From Rugamonas sp. (lineage in GTDB: Bacteria; Pseudomonadota; Gammaproteobacteria; Burkholderiales; Burkholderiaceae_D), in assembly GCF_025354735.1 (NCBI RefSeq), contig NZ_JANXMI010000016.1, positions 1-34,556 of the forward strand: 34,556 nt of DNA, given 5' to 3'. Below, one piece after another: positions 22,039-31,819 of this stretch. Each line of letters opens with the position of its first letter. Position 1 is the first letter of the stretch. A model generated the notes under the pieces. It was not told where the DNA came from. It did no database searches and saw nothing but the letters and a program-made list of their open reading frames with translations. Position numbers and translations under genes: made by a program.

Positions 22039-24237
22039 TTAGAAGCCGCCCTTGAACTGCACGCCCACCTGGCGCGGATCGTTGACGAAACCGGTCAGGT
22101 TGTCGAAGTCGATGCCGCCGACGATGCGCTTGGTGTTGGTGATGTTGCGGCTGAAGACAGCCGCTTCATACTTGCCGCCGGCCCAGTTGTAGCCTGCGCG
22201 CAAGCCGCCTTCGAGCAACGATTTACCGGTGAACTCGGTCGACTCGTACAGGAAGAAGTTGATCTTGCTGCGGTAAGCCCAGTCGGTCAGCACGAAGAAG
22301 TTGCCGTTTTCGGTAGGGATGTTGTAACGCGCGGTGGCGTTGACGATCCACTTAGGCGCTTGCGGCAACGGGTTGCCGTTAATCAAAGGATTGCCCGCGG
22401 CGTTGACCGGATTGGTGATCGTGCACTGGCCGCACTTGGCGACGGACAGGGTAGGATCATCGATCTTGGTGAAGTTGTAGCTGCCGCCGGCGGTGACTTT
22501 GAAGTCCGGCGTGACGAAGGCTTCGAAGTCGACTTCGGCGCCGTGACCCTGGGTCTTGGCGGCGTTAATCAGCTTGGTCACGTTCGAGGTGCCGCCGACC
22601 ACGGTCAGCTGCTGGTTCTTGATCGTGTAGTCATACACGCTGAAGGCAACACGGCCGCGGCGGTTCCACAAGTCGGCCTTGATGCCCGCTTCGTAGGACG
22701 TGATGGTTTCGGCGGCGGCCACGGTGATCGGCACCGAGCTGTTGGCGGCGGCGATACTCGGCGCGCGGAAACCGGTGGCGATGCGGCTGTACAGGCTGGT
22801 GTCCTTGTCGAGCTTGTAGGCTGCGCTGAGGTCCCAGTTGGTCTTGCTCTTGCTCTCTTCGACCGCCTGCGGGCCGACCTGCACCACGTTGACCGCCTGC
22901 ACCGTGTTGAACTGCTTCTTGTCGTCCGTGTAACGCAGGCCGCCGCGCAACATCAGCGCGTCGGTGGCGGCGTAGCTCAGCGAGCCGAACACGGCTTCAG
23001 CCGTATTCTTTTGATGGCTGGCCAGGTGCGAGGTCTGCAACTCGGTGGTGCTGTCGTAGTTGTTGCTGAAGCCGTTGGCGTTTTCGCTGAAGTAGTACAC
23101 GCCAGCCTGCCAGTTCAGCGGCGTGTCGTATTTCGACTCGGCGCGGAATTCCTGGGTGTACTGGGTCAGGCCGCTCAAGCCGCCGCCGGTCTGGACCTGG
23201 AACGGTACCGGATTGGCGCCGGTGGCGGTGGTGCCGCCGTCGATGTCGCCGCGGCTGTAGTAGCCGTCCACGCCTTCGTAACCGGTGATCGAGAACAGCT
23301 TGACCGAACCCAGATCCCAGCTCAGACGGGCGTTGGCGCCGTTGGTGCTCAGGTTCTGCATGTTCAGGCCGTTGGTGGCGATCGAGTCGAAGTCGTAGCC
23401 GGACGCGAAGTCGTTCGTGCCCTTCTTGATGAGATTGCCGCGGAACAGGCGCGCGCTGCCGGTGGTCTCGCGCGAGTGCACATTGAACAAGGCGTTGAAC
23501 GTGGTGTTCGGCTGGTACAGGAACTGGACGCGCTCGGCTTCCTCGTTATAGCCCTCGTAGGCATCCTTCTGGCCGGTGGCGATGTTGCTGACGAAGTTGT
23601 CGCGGTGCTGGCGCAGCATGGACACGCGCATCGCCCACTCGTCCGACAGCGGCACGTTGACGGCGCCGTCGAAGTTGTCGGTGCCGTGGGTGGCGGTCGA
23701 GACGTTGTAATAGCCTTCGGTCTTGCCCAGCTTCGGCTTTTCCGATTCGAACTTGACGACGCCGGCCGGGGTGTTGCGGCCGAACAGCGTGCCCTGTGGG
23801 CCGCGCAGCACTTCCACGTCGGCCAGATCGAAGATCGGGAAACCTTTCAGTATCGGGTTTTCCTGCACGATATCGTCATAGATCAGCGACACGGGCTGCG
23901 AAGCGAAGGTGCTGAAGTCGGTATTGCCGTAGCCGCGGATGTAGAAGCGCGGGAAGGTACGGCCGTTCGACGATTCGATGTTCAAGCTCGGCACGCGCCC
24001 GGCCAGTTCGCGGATGTCGCCGCCGCCGGAGGTGATGACGTCGAGCACTTCGTCTTTCAGCATGCTGACGGCCACCGGCACGTCGCGGATGTTTTCCGTG
24101 CGGCGCTGGGCCGTCACGGTCACCGTTTCCAGCTGGGGCGTGGCGGGAGCGGCTGGCGCTTGCTGTGCCATCGCGGAACCCATAGGCAGCATTGCGCTCA
24201 ACGCCAACAGGCGCTTGTGCATCTTGGACAATTTCAT
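22039..24237 (-). CDS. TonB-dependent outer membrane receptor
   Basis: A 732-residue TonB-dependent receptor. The signal peptide ends at AMAQ. A TonB-box-like segment (LETVTVTAQRR) and plug domain follow, with the plug marker VEVLRGPQGTLFGRNTPAGVV at about 150-170. The remainder is a 22-strand beta-barrel ending in the aromatic terminus QFKGGF, needed for BAM assembly. It resembles the broad group of receptors for iron complexes and other nutrients. No fecI/fecR-type regulators or ligand-specific genes are adjacent, so the substrate cannot be named. Upstream on the minus strand, TTGATA and TACTTA 17 bp apart are a possible promoter near 24260-24290; no Fur box is evident. Confidence 0.93.
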   Translation of the reverse strand: MKLSKMHKRLLALSAMLPMGSAMAQQAPAAPATPQLETVTVTAQRRTENIRDVPVAVSMLKDEVLDVITSGGGDIRELAGRVPSLNIESSNGRTFPRFYIRGYGNTDFSTFASQPVSLIYDDIVQENPILKGFPIFDLADVEVLRGPQGTLFGRNTPAGVVKFESEKPKLGKTEGYYNVSTATHGTDNFDGAVNVPLSDEWAMRVSMLRQHRDNFVSNIATGQKDAYEGYNEEAERVQFLYQPNTTFNALFNVHSRETTGSARLFRGNLIKKGTNDFASGYDFDSIATNGLNMQNLSTNGANARLSWDLGSVKLFSITGYEGVDGYYSRGDIDGGTTATGANPVPFQVQTGGGLSGLTQYTQEFRAESKYDTPLNWQAGVYYFSENANGFSNNYDSTTELQTSHLASHQKNTAEAVFGSLSYAATDALMLRGGLRYTDDKKQFNTVQAVNVVQVGPQAVEESKSKTNWDLSAAYKLDKDTSLYSRIATGFRAPSIAAANSSVPITVAAAETITSYEAGIKADLWNRRGRVAFSVYDYTIKNQQLTVVGGTSNVTKLINAAKTQGHGAEVDFEAFVTPDFKVTAGGSYNFTKIDDPTLSVAKCGQCTITNPVNAAGNPLINGNPLPQAPKWIVNATARYNIPTENGNFFVLTDWAYRSKINFFLYESTEFTGKSLLEGGLRAGYNWAGGKYEAAVFSRNITNTKRIVGGIDFDNLTGFVNDPRQVGVQFKGGF

Positions 24238-24704
24238 TATGTATTTCCCGATTTAAGTAAAAAACTTGCAAAGAGTTATCAACAGTTGTCTCCTGTTTTC
24301 TCTTTTGTCCGCTCTTATAGTTACGCGCGCAATCTGTGGAGCACGGCGAAACCGGCGGGCTGGCCCTTCCAACCGAAAGAGCTTGCCTGCCGTCTTGTCA
24401 TACCGTCAATAGGATCTTTGAGGGCACGCGGCGGCACGTTCGGGGCGCATCGTGGGGATGTCTATAGTGAACGTGCCAGTTTTGCAGAAAGGCGGTATTC
24501 TCTTTCATTGATAATAGGTATAGCAAGTCAAATATATCTAGTTCGCTTGAAATACAACAAAGTATGGCGAAATGTAAAAAACATGAATTTTATTCAATCG
24601 GCCGACCGCCCTCCCCGCCGCCCGGACATGTAACTTGCCCGTAATCAAACACGACCACTTGCTTCGGTGACAGCATGCTGTGTTTAGACCAGCGGAGCGG
24701 CGCG
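24238..24704. other. 467-bp intergenic region between the receptor and the type VI locus
   Basis: A lower-GC divergent regulatory region with no gene that I can support. It should carry the promoter of the TonB receptor on the left strand and that of tssF on the right strand. The central part (24480-24600) is AT-rich. Confidence 0.6.
24508..24536 (+). promoter_or_regulatory. possible promoter of the type VI operon
   Basis: TTGATA (24508-24513) is followed after 17 bp by AATATA (24531-24536). The match to sigma-70 is fair and the block is AT-rich. It would give a leader of about 160 bases before tssF. Confidence 0.35.
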
Positions 24705-26546
24705 GTGGAAAAGCTACTGATGCATTACCAGATCGAACTGGCCCTGCTGCGCCACTACGGCCACGGTTTCAATCAACGTTTCCCCGGCCTGGCCGACCAG
24801 CTGTTGATGGGTGAAAACGAGTGCAAGGACCCGCAAGTGGAGCGACTGATCCAGTCGACGGCACTGATGGCGGCGCGGATCTCGAAGCGGCTCGACGACG
24901 ACTACCCCCTGTTCACCGAGTCGCTGCTGGAAATGCTGTACCCGCATTACCTGCGTCCGCTGCCATCGTGCTCGATCATCGTGCTGGACTTGCCGAAGTC
25001 GGCCACGCCATTGCCGGCCCAGCCGCAAACGATACGCCGCGGCGCCCTCCTGAAATCGACGGCGGTGCGCGGCGTGAGCTGCCTGTTCCGCACCACCAGC
25101 GACATCGTGATCGCACCGGTGAGCGTGGCCGGCGTGCGTTTCGATAGCCACATCACGGCGCCGGCCGGCATCCGCCTGCCCATGGACGCCACCTCCCGCC
25201 TGAGCATCGCCATCGACGGCGTCGGCACCGCCGCCATCGACGCAATGGGCCTGACGTCGCGGCGCCTGTTCATCAACGGCGATCCCATGCTGTGCGCGGC
25301 CGTGCGCGATGCCCTGTTCACGCGCGCCGGCGCCGCCTACGTCAGCTTCGCCGGCGACGATGCCTGGCGGCCACTGCGCCACGTGCCCGTCGCCGCCGTC
25401 GGCTTCGCGGAAGACCAGGCGCTGATTCCCTTTCCCGCCCGCTCGCAGCCGGCTTATCGCCTGCTGACCGAATACTTCGCCTTCCCCGACAAATTCAATT
25501 TCATCGACCTCGACTGGACGGAAATCAGCCGGTCCATGCCGCCCGGCTGCCGCAGCTGCACGCTGCATCTGGCGCTGGAGAATATGCATGGCGCCTCGGC
25601 GATGGCGCGGGCGCTGGGCAAGATATCGGCCCAGAATCTGCTGCTGCACTGCGCGCCCGTCGTCAACCTGTTCGCGCGCCCGTCGGCGCCGGTCAGCATC
25701 CGGCACACGGCGCCGGACTATGCCCTGCTGGCCGACGCGGCTTGCCCTGCCGCTTACGAAATCTACGGCATCGAGTCGGCCACGCTCATCACCGACGTCG
25801 CGCGCCAGGACGGCGTCGAAGCCGTGCTGCCGTTTTACAGCATGCGCCACGGCGATCCCGCTGCGGCGGGCCGCTACTGGGTGATGCGGCGCGACGACGT
25901 GGTCGCCGAACTGAGCCCCGGCCACGAAATGCGGATCGCGCTGGTCGACACCGAGCTCACGCCCGTCGACCTGTCCACGCAAACGCTGTCGGTGGAGCTG
26001 CTGTGCAGCAACCGCGACCTGCCGACGGCGCTCAGCTACGGCCAGCCCGAGGGCGACTTGACGATGGACGGGCTAAGCCATCACGCGCCCGTACGCCTGC
26101 TGCGCAAGCCCAGCCCTCCCTACCGTTTCGCGTCGGGCAACGGCGCCCACTGGCGGCTGATCGCGCATCTGAGCTTGAACCACCGCGACTTGAGCAGCTT
26201 CGGCCTGGACGAATTGCGCAAGACGCTGACGCTGTACGATCTGCCGCGCTCGGCCATCAGCCAACGCCAGATCCGGGGCATGGTCAGCCTCGACTATAAA
26301 GTGCTGATGGCGTGGATACCCGGCAAGCCCAGCGCCGCCTTAATGCCCGGCATTGAAATCCGCCTGGCGCTCGACGAGGATGCCTTTATCGGCAGCAGCA
26401 TCGTCCTGTTCAGCCAAATACTCGACCATTTTTTCGGCTTGCACGCCCAGATCAATGTCTTCACGCAATTGCTGGCCGTATCGAGCCGCACCGGAGAGGA
26501 GCTCATGCGATGCCCACGACGCAGCGGGGAAACGCTCCTGGAATAA
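24705..26546 (+). CDS. tssF: type VI secretion baseplate subunit TssF
   Basis: A 613-residue TssF (ImpG/VasA). The N-terminal pattern YQIELALLRHYGHGFNQRFP, then PQVERLIQSTALMAARI and PLFTESLLEMLYPHYLRPLPS, is the family signature. TssF combines with TssG, TssE and TssK to form the baseplate wedges that receive VgrG. GTG 24705 is preferred because GGAG at 24694-24697 is well placed; ATG 24675 would add ten residues without similarity. The gene overlaps tssG by 37 bp. TssE, normally next to it, is not in the window, so this is part of a cluster or a split cluster. Confidence 0.93.
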   Translation: MEKLLMHYQIELALLRHYGHGFNQRFPGLADQLLMGENECKDPQVERLIQSTALMAARISKRLDDDYPLFTESLLEMLYPHYLRPLPSCSIIVLDLPKSATPLPAQPQTIRRGALLKSTAVRGVSCLFRTTSDIVIAPVSVAGVRFDSHITAPAGIRLPMDATSRLSIAIDGVGTAAIDAMGLTSRRLFINGDPMLCAAVRDALFTRAGAAYVSFAGDDAWRPLRHVPVAAVGFAEDQALIPFPARSQPAYRLLTEYFAFPDKFNFIDLDWTEISRSMPPGCRSCTLHLALENMHGASAMARALGKISAQNLLLHCAPVVNLFARPSAPVSIRHTAPDYALLADAACPAAYEIYGIESATLITDVARQDGVEAVLPFYSMRHGDPAAAGRYWVMRRDDVVAELSPGHEMRIALVDTELTPVDLSTQTLSVELLCSNRDLPTALSYGQPEGDLTMDGLSHHAPVRLLRKPSPPYRFASGNGAHWRLIAHLSLNHRDLSSFGLDELRKTLTLYDLPRSAISQRQIRGMVSLDYKVLMAWIPGKPSAALMPGIEIRLALDEDAFIGSSIVLFSQILDHFFGLHAQINVFTQLLAVSSRTGEELMRCPRRSGETLLE

Positions 26547-27562
26547 TCGGGCAGCTGCTGGACGCACCGTACCGCTTCGACTTCGTGCAGGCGGTGCGGC
26601 TGCTCGAACGGTGGATGGTGCGGCACGGCGTGCCGCGCTCGTCCGCGCTGACCGACTATTTACAGTTTCAGAACAGCACGTCGCTGAACTTTCCCGCCAG
26701 CGAGATCGAGGCGCTCTCGCCCGACGTCGATGCCGGCGCGGCGGTGCGGACGCAGGCGCAGCTGTCGGCGGCGCTGGCGGCCGGGCAGTTGCAGCGCATC
26801 CGTATCACGCCGGCCTTCATCGGCTTTCTGGGTAACCAGGGCGCCATGCCCAACCACTACAGCGAGCGCATCGCCGCGCGCGAACGCGACCACGGCGACC
26901 AGGGGCCGCGCGCCTTCATCGACCTGTTCTCCAATCGCATGGTGGCCCTGTTTTACCTCGCCTGGCGCAAGCACAGGCTGGAATTGACGCGCGACGACGG
27001 CAACGATGGCCTGCTGCCCCTGCTGCTGGCACTGTCCGGTGGCGGCGGCGGCGGCACCATGCCGGACGCCGTCGCCGCCTATTACGCCGCCGCGTTTCGC
27101 CAGCGGCCGGTGACGGCGGCGGCCATGCAACGCGTACTCAGCGAGTACTTCGCCATTCCGGTCACGGTGATACCGAACCTGGGACGCTGGCATCTGCTGG
27201 CGCCGGACCAGAGCACCCGGCTGGGCAAACAAAACAACCGGCTCGGCGCCGGCTTCACGCTCGGTCCCCGTCTGTGGCGCCGCGACCTGAAAGTGGGCAT
27301 ACGCCTCGGGCCGCTGAACCGCGCGCAGCACGACCATTTCCTCAAGGACGCGGCCGGCGCGGCGGCGTTGAAAAGCATGTTGTCGATGTTTGAAACGCCG
27401 ACCTTGCAGTACGAGGTGCAACTGGTGCTGCGCGGCGCCGAGATGCGCGCCCCCACGCTGGACGCGGCCGCCGGCCTGCGGCTGGGCATGAATTGCGTGC
27501 TCTCGACCCGGCCGGCCACTGCGGACTGGGGCGAAACGCGCTACCTGATCCAGATCGCATGA
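26510..27562 (+). CDS. tssG: type VI secretion baseplate subunit TssG
   Basis: A 350-residue TssG (ImpH/VasB). It has the family start (IIGQLLDAPYRFDFVQAVRLLER), the FLGNQGAMPNHYSE segment near residue 107-120, and ALFYLAWRKHR. It pairs with two TssF copies in each baseplate wedge. The ATG lies inside the end of tssF, with GAGGAG ahead of it, so the two are translationally coupled and made in step. The next gene is a vgrG after 108 bp rather than tssH or other core genes. Confidence 0.93.
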   Translation: MPTTQRGNAPGIIGQLLDAPYRFDFVQAVRLLERWMVRHGVPRSSALTDYLQFQNSTSLNFPASEIEALSPDVDAGAAVRTQAQLSAALAAGQLQRIRITPAFIGFLGNQGAMPNHYSERIAARERDHGDQGPRAFIDLFSNRMVALFYLAWRKHRLELTRDDGNDGLLPLLLALSGGGGGGTMPDAVAAYYAAAFRQRPVTAAAMQRVLSEYFAIPVTVIPNLGRWHLLAPDQSTRLGKQNNRLGAGFTLGPRLWRRDLKVGIRLGPLNRAQHDHFLKDAAGAAALKSMLSMFETPTLQYEVQLVLRGAEMRAPTLDAAAGLRLGMNCVLSTRPATADWGETRYLIQIA

Positions 27563-27592
27563 TCCAGCAATAACGCCGGTGCCGCGCCATGC

Positions 27593-27610
27593 TTTTGCGC
27601 TGGCGCAAAA
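27593..27610. repeat. perfect hairpin between tssG and vgrG
   Basis: TTTTGCG (27593-27599) and CGCAAAA (27604-27610) form a 7-bp stem around CTGG. There is no U-run after it, so it is not a standard terminator. It may stabilise or attenuate the transcript between baseplate and tip genes. Confidence 0.35.
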
Positions 27611-27670
27611 CGGCGCTCCACGCGTCATCTACAGTTTCCGCTGGCATTCATCCGACAACGGACCATCATC

Positions 27671-29848
27671 GTGACTCTGCTCCAGGGCGCCGGCGCCCTC
27701 CTCTCCGTCTACGACAAGGAAGCGCAAGGCCGGCGCCTACTGCGCATGGAATACCCGCGCGGCGACGGGCCCGACAGCATCATGCTGGTCAACGCCATCG
27801 TGGCCGACGAAGCCATGTCGCGCGATTTCGAGATCGACGTCGAGGTGCTGTCGGACGACGCGGGCATCGCGCTCGATGACGTCACCGGCAAGATGGTCAC
27901 GGTCACGCTGGTGCGCGACGACGGCACGCTGCGCTATTTCAACGGCTACGTGTTCGCCTTCCACCTCGTCAAGACCGACGGCGGCTTCGCCTATTACCAC
28001 ATGGAACTGCGGCCGTGGCTGGCCTTCCTGCGGCTGCGCCGCGATTGCCGCGCGTTCCACCTCCTGAGCCTGACCGAGCTGTGCGATGCGATCTTCGTCA
28101 ACTACCTGGGACGCGACTACCAGTACCGGCTGCTGCACGAAGCGCCCCGGCTGACGCTGGCGATCCAGTACAACGAGAGCGACCACAACCACCTGCACCG
28201 GCGCCTGGAAGCGGCCGGGATGGTGTACTGGTACGAACACCGCATCGACGGCCACACGCTGTTCATCAGCGACGACAGCAGCCGCCGCACCGCCATCGAC
28301 GGCGCCGGCGACATGCCCTACCAGAGCGCGGCGGGCGCGCGGGAAGACGACGGCATCGACCGCTGGGAAGCGATGCGGCGCATCGGCTCGGGCAAGGTGA
28401 CCCTGAACAGCTACAACTTCAAATATGCCCGCGCCGGACTGGTCGAGCGACCCACGCTCAACCATCAGGGCAAGGTGGCGCCGTACGAGGTCTACGAGGA
28501 CACCGGCACCTATGGTTTCAGCAACGACGACGACGGCGCAGCCATGGCGGCGCGCCGCATGGAAGCCATCGATGCGGCCGGCCAGGACTACGCCGCCAGC
28601 GGCAACCACCGCGCGGTGCAGCCGGGCCGCACCTTCACCATGAGCGGCCACTTCAGCGGCGGCTACCGCATGGACGCCGACGGCGCGCCGCAGCCCGACC
28701 GCGCCGGGCGCGACTACCTGATCCTGTCGGCGCGCCACACCGCCAGCAACAACTACCAGAACGGACGCGGCGCCGAATCGAGCTACCGCAACAGTTTCAC
28801 CTGCCTGCGCAACACCATCCGCTGGCGGCCGAAAATCGGCTTCCACAGCACCGACGTCCGCATCTACGGCGTACAAACGGCGCTCGTCGTCGGTCCCCGC
28901 AACGAGGAAATCTACACCGACCAGTTCGGCCGCGTGTGTCTGCAGTTCTGGTGGGACCGGGTCGGCGAGTTCAACGAAAAGAGTTCGCCCTGGGTCCGCG
29001 TCGCGACGAACTGGGCCGGAAGCGGCTACGGCCAGATCTGCCTGCCGCGCATCGGCCAGGAAGTGACGGTGCAATTTCTCAACGGTTGCTGCGACCGGCC
29101 GGTCGTGACGGGCAGCCTGTTCAATTCCGCCAACATGCCGCCGTGGGACTTGCCGGACCATCGCAGCCAGAGCGGCGTCGTGACGCGCTCGACCCGCAAC
29201 GGCACGCCGGACAACGCCAACGTGTTGCGCTTCGAAGATCTCAAGGGCAAGGAAGAGGTGTGGCTGCACGCGGAAAAAGACCAGCGTATCGAGGTCGAGC
29301 ACGACGAATCGCACACGGTCGGCAACGACCGCGGCAAGACCGTCGGGCACGACGAAACGATCCAGGTCGCGCACGACCGCACCGAGACGGTGGGCAACGA
29401 CGAAAAAATCACCATCCACAACAATCGAACGGAGCAAGTGGGCCACGACGAACAGATCGATATCGGCCATGAGCGCAGCGAGCACGTCGGGGCAAACGAG
29501 CAGGTGGTGATCGACGGTAACCGCAGCGAGCTGGTCTTGCTGGCCAAAGAGGAATCTATATTGATGGGCAAGTCGCTCTTCGTCGGGGCCGCCTATCAAA
29601 CCACGGTCATCGGTGCGATGAATACCAGCGTCGGCATGGCCCAGGTGGAAGAAATCGGCATGGCCAAGACGGTCATCGTCGGCCAGGAAAGCTCGCTGAC
29701 GGCGGAAGTGGAACACAAGATCACCGTGGGCGCTTCCGTGATCACCATCACGCCGACGCGCATCACGCTGCTGGCCGACGAAATCCTGATCCAGGGCAGG
29801 CAAAAAGTCGAAGTGCACGGCGATGACATCGACCACAATCCGGGATGA
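27671..29848 (+). CDS. vgrG: type VI secretion tip protein VgrG (TssI)
   Basis: A 725-residue VgrG. Residues 1-380 are the gp27-like base (FEIDVEVLSDD, AYYHMELRPWLAFLRL, IQYNESDHNHLHRRLEAAGMVYWYEH). About 400-480 is the gp5 OB fold (IYTDQFGRVCLQFWWDR, PWVRVATNWAGSGYG, IGQEVTVQFLNGCCDRPVVTGS). From about 535 a stretch of 8-residue repeats of the type VGHDETIQ forms the beta-helical needle. No extra effector domain follows, so it should carry cargo rather than be a specialised toxin. The GTG start has no strong ribosome binding site. Its stop overlaps the DUF2169 start by 4 bp. Confidence 0.95.
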   Translation: MTLLQGAGALLSVYDKEAQGRRLLRMEYPRGDGPDSIMLVNAIVADEAMSRDFEIDVEVLSDDAGIALDDVTGKMVTVTLVRDDGTLRYFNGYVFAFHLVKTDGGFAYYHMELRPWLAFLRLRRDCRAFHLLSLTELCDAIFVNYLGRDYQYRLLHEAPRLTLAIQYNESDHNHLHRRLEAAGMVYWYEHRIDGHTLFISDDSSRRTAIDGAGDMPYQSAAGAREDDGIDRWEAMRRIGSGKVTLNSYNFKYARAGLVERPTLNHQGKVAPYEVYEDTGTYGFSNDDDGAAMAARRMEAIDAAGQDYAASGNHRAVQPGRTFTMSGHFSGGYRMDADGAPQPDRAGRDYLILSARHTASNNYQNGRGAESSYRNSFTCLRNTIRWRPKIGFHSTDVRIYGVQTALVVGPRNEEIYTDQFGRVCLQFWWDRVGEFNEKSSPWVRVATNWAGSGYGQICLPRIGQEVTVQFLNGCCDRPVVTGSLFNSANMPPWDLPDHRSQSGVVTRSTRNGTPDNANVLRFEDLKGKEEVWLHAEKDQRIEVEHDESHTVGNDRGKTVGHDETIQVAHDRTETVGNDEKITIHNNRTEQVGHDEQIDIGHERSEHVGANEQVVIDGNRSELVLLAKEESILMGKSLFVGAAYQTTVIGAMNTSVGMAQVEEIGMAKTVIVGQESSLTAEVEHKITVGASVITITPTRITLLADEILIQGRQKVEVHGDDIDHNPG

Positions 29849-31296
29849 CCATGGCCGACACCGACCCAAAACCGGCCCGGCCGCCGCATCCGGCGGCGCC
29901 CTCCTCCCGCCCTGCCGTGCCCGGCATCCTGTTTGACAATCGAAGTCCTTACGACGCGCTTCAATTCGACACCATTGATCAGCACAGCGCGGCCTTCCAT
30001 GTTTTCGTCGCAAAAATCGGCTATGACATGGGGGCCAGCGATGCCGGCGGGGTGGCGACGCTGGCCGCGACGGCAGCGCCGATCAAGCTGAACGTGGTCG
30101 ATAAGCACCTTGATGACAATCCGGCGGCCAGCGTGCTGGAGGAAAGCGATCTGGCCCCGTTCAAGCCGCGCTGCGACGTCATCGTCAACGCGGTCGCCTA
30201 TGCGCCGAAGATGGCCGCGATCAGGGAGTTTCCGGTGCGTCTGATGGTCGACCGGTCCATTGCGACGCCCACATCTGAGCCAGGAAGTCGCGCAGTGCTG
30301 ATTCATAAGACATTAATGGTGTGCGGCGAGCGCGGCTTCAAGCGCAAAGCCGCTCTCACCCGGATGTTGCAGTGGCCGCTCAATCTCCTCACGCTCGGCA
30401 TGGTCCGTCCCGCCGCATGGCGGCTGACCAAGCCCAAGCCCTTGAAGCAATTGCCTCTGCGTTATGAATATGCCGGCGGCGGTCAATGTCAAATCCTCCA
30501 CACCGATGCGGCGGCGAAACGTGTGCCCGACCGTGAGCGCTTGCCCGGCAGCGGCATTGCGGCGGACCCGACCGCACACCCCATCGCGCACGAAGCCTGC
30601 CAAAGCAATCCGCTGGGCCGTGGTTTTGCACGCAACTGGTACTTGAAGGCGGCACGCAGCGTGCGCGTGGCGGCGCCACAGATCACCTACGTCGCACAGC
30701 CATCGTCGGCGCGCCAGTTCCGAGCCTGCGCGCAAGGCGGCGCTGAGCCGGCACCGGCCGGCATGGGGGCGGTCGGCCGGGCTTGGCTGCCGCGTCGCGC
30801 GCTGATCGGTCACATCGAAGAAAAGTCGGACTGGATTCCCGACGACGTGCCGCAATTGCCTGCCAATTTTGATTATGGGTATTGGAATTGCGCGCCGGTC
30901 GACCAGCAATGTCCGTACTTGCAAGGTGAGGAGCGCTTCATCTTAATCAATCTGTGCCGGTCTGACCATCCGGCCTGTCGCATCGATCGGCGCGGCAACA
31001 CCGTGCTGCAATTTTCGCTGCTGCGCCAGGCCATGGTCATCCTGGCGGGAAACGAGCAGCAGCAACTGATAGTGCTGCCGCTGGTGATCGATACCGTCAC
31101 CATCAGCCCCGAAACGCGCCGCGTCGACATTGTATGGCGGGGTTATCTGGACGCGGACGCCGTGCTGACGTCGTCACGCCTGATGCACATTACTGAACCG
31201 GCGCAGCTGGAACGCCTCGCTCTGCTGGTTCAACTTCAGGAGGCGAGACATTCGGCCAGGCAAACCGATACGCCGCCCGCACCGGTCCAGAAATGA
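29845..31296 (+). CDS. DUF2169 protein, type VI effector-associated
   Basis: A 483-residue soluble protein of the DUF2169 family. After a Pro-rich start come FDNRSPYDALQFDTIDQHSAAFHVFVAKIGYDM and the DLAPFKPRCDVIVNAVAYAP segment typical of the family. DUF2169 proteins sit between vgrG and PAAR-like/effector genes and are thought to help load the effector onto the VgrG tip; the mechanism is not settled. The ATG overlaps the vgrG stop. The PAAR-like gene follows after 6 bp, so all are one transcription unit. Some stretches, such as 30840-31010, are less GC-rich than vgrG. Confidence 0.88.
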   Translation: MTMADTDPKPARPPHPAAPSSRPAVPGILFDNRSPYDALQFDTIDQHSAAFHVFVAKIGYDMGASDAGGVATLAATAAPIKLNVVDKHLDDNPAASVLEESDLAPFKPRCDVIVNAVAYAPKMAAIREFPVRLMVDRSIATPTSEPGSRAVLIHKTLMVCGERGFKRKAALTRMLQWPLNLLTLGMVRPAAWRLTKPKPLKQLPLRYEYAGGGQCQILHTDAAAKRVPDRERLPGSGIAADPTAHPIAHEACQSNPLGRGFARNWYLKAARSVRVAAPQITYVAQPSSARQFRACAQGGAEPAPAGMGAVGRAWLPRRALIGHIEEKSDWIPDDVPQLPANFDYGYWNCAPVDQQCPYLQGEERFILINLCRSDHPACRIDRRGNTVLQFSLLRQAMVILAGNEQQQLIVLPLVIDTVTISPETRRVDIVWRGYLDADAVLTSSRLMHITEPAQLERLALLVQLQEARHSARQTDTPPAPVQK

Positions 31297-31302
31297 GCTG
31301 CC

Positions 31303-31743
31303 ATGGCCGATGAAACCGCCACCAAGTCGCCGCGCTTTTATTGCGTCAGCCTGACTCCCGACATCTGCAAGACACCGATCGGCCCGGCCACGCCGCCCAT
31401 CCCCTACTCGGTCATGGGCGAGTTTGCCGATGCGACGGACGTGTCGCCCAACGTCAAGTCGCGCAGCGAGCCGGTTATCCTGCACCAGCGCAGCACCATT
31501 CCCACCGTCAAAGGCGATGAAGCGGGCACCGCCGGCGGCGTCAAGAGCGGCACCTACGGCAAATGCGTCGAAACGAAAACGGCGAGCGCGACCTTGCGCG
31601 CCAACGGCAACGCCACGGTGCAGGTGGGTTGCGAAGTGTGGATGAACAACCGCAACACCATCGGGAAAATTTACGAGAGGGGCGGCGTGCCGCAGCGTCC
31701 CCGCTTGCAACAAATCGGTCCCGCCCCCCGGCCCGCAAGCTGA
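31303..31743 (+). CDS. PAAR-like (DUF4150/Tox-PAAR-like) domain, apparently the severed N-terminus of the RHS protein
   Basis: A 146-residue protein with the PAAR-like pattern: YCVSLTPDICKTPIGPATPPIPY, then HQRSTIPTVKGDEAGTAGGVKSGTYG, ending in CEVWMNNRNTIGKIYE. This domain caps the VgrG spike and is usually fused in front of an RHS effector. Here the frame ends at TGA 31741-31743 after a C-rich run. In the next frame the coding pattern continues (PPPGPQADEAIPASS) without interruption into the RHS protein. The extra C in the C6 run 31724-31729 is the likely cause. As written, it would be a free PAAR-like cap. See the RHS entry. Confidence 0.85.
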   Translation: MADETATKSPRFYCVSLTPDICKTPIGPATPPIPYSVMGEFADATDVSPNVKSRSEPVILHQRSTIPTVKGDEAGTAGGVKSGTYGKCVETKTASATLRANGNATVQVGCEVWMNNRNTIGKIYERGGVPQRPRLQQIGPAPRPAS

Positions 31744-31819
31744 TGAGGCCATTCCAGCCTCATCTGCCCGCACCGGCAATGCGGCTACCGCCCTGCCGGA
31801 CATTGCCGCCACCTTTATT

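Noticed and set aside
24440-24500. Sigma-54 promoter for the type VI operon
   Set aside because: I looked for GG-N10-GC. The nearest candidate, around the GTGCCAGTTTTGCA stretch, lacks the GG at the required distance.
22360-24633. 757-residue forward open frame opposite the TonB receptor
   Set aside because: It is a shadow of the GC-rich receptor gene. Its sequence is low complexity, rich in Val, Arg, Gly and Ala, without motifs.
27737-30013. 758-residue reverse open frame opposite vgrG
   Set aside because: It mirrors the vgrG coding frame, a common artefact in high-GC genes. vgrG has clear domains, this has none.
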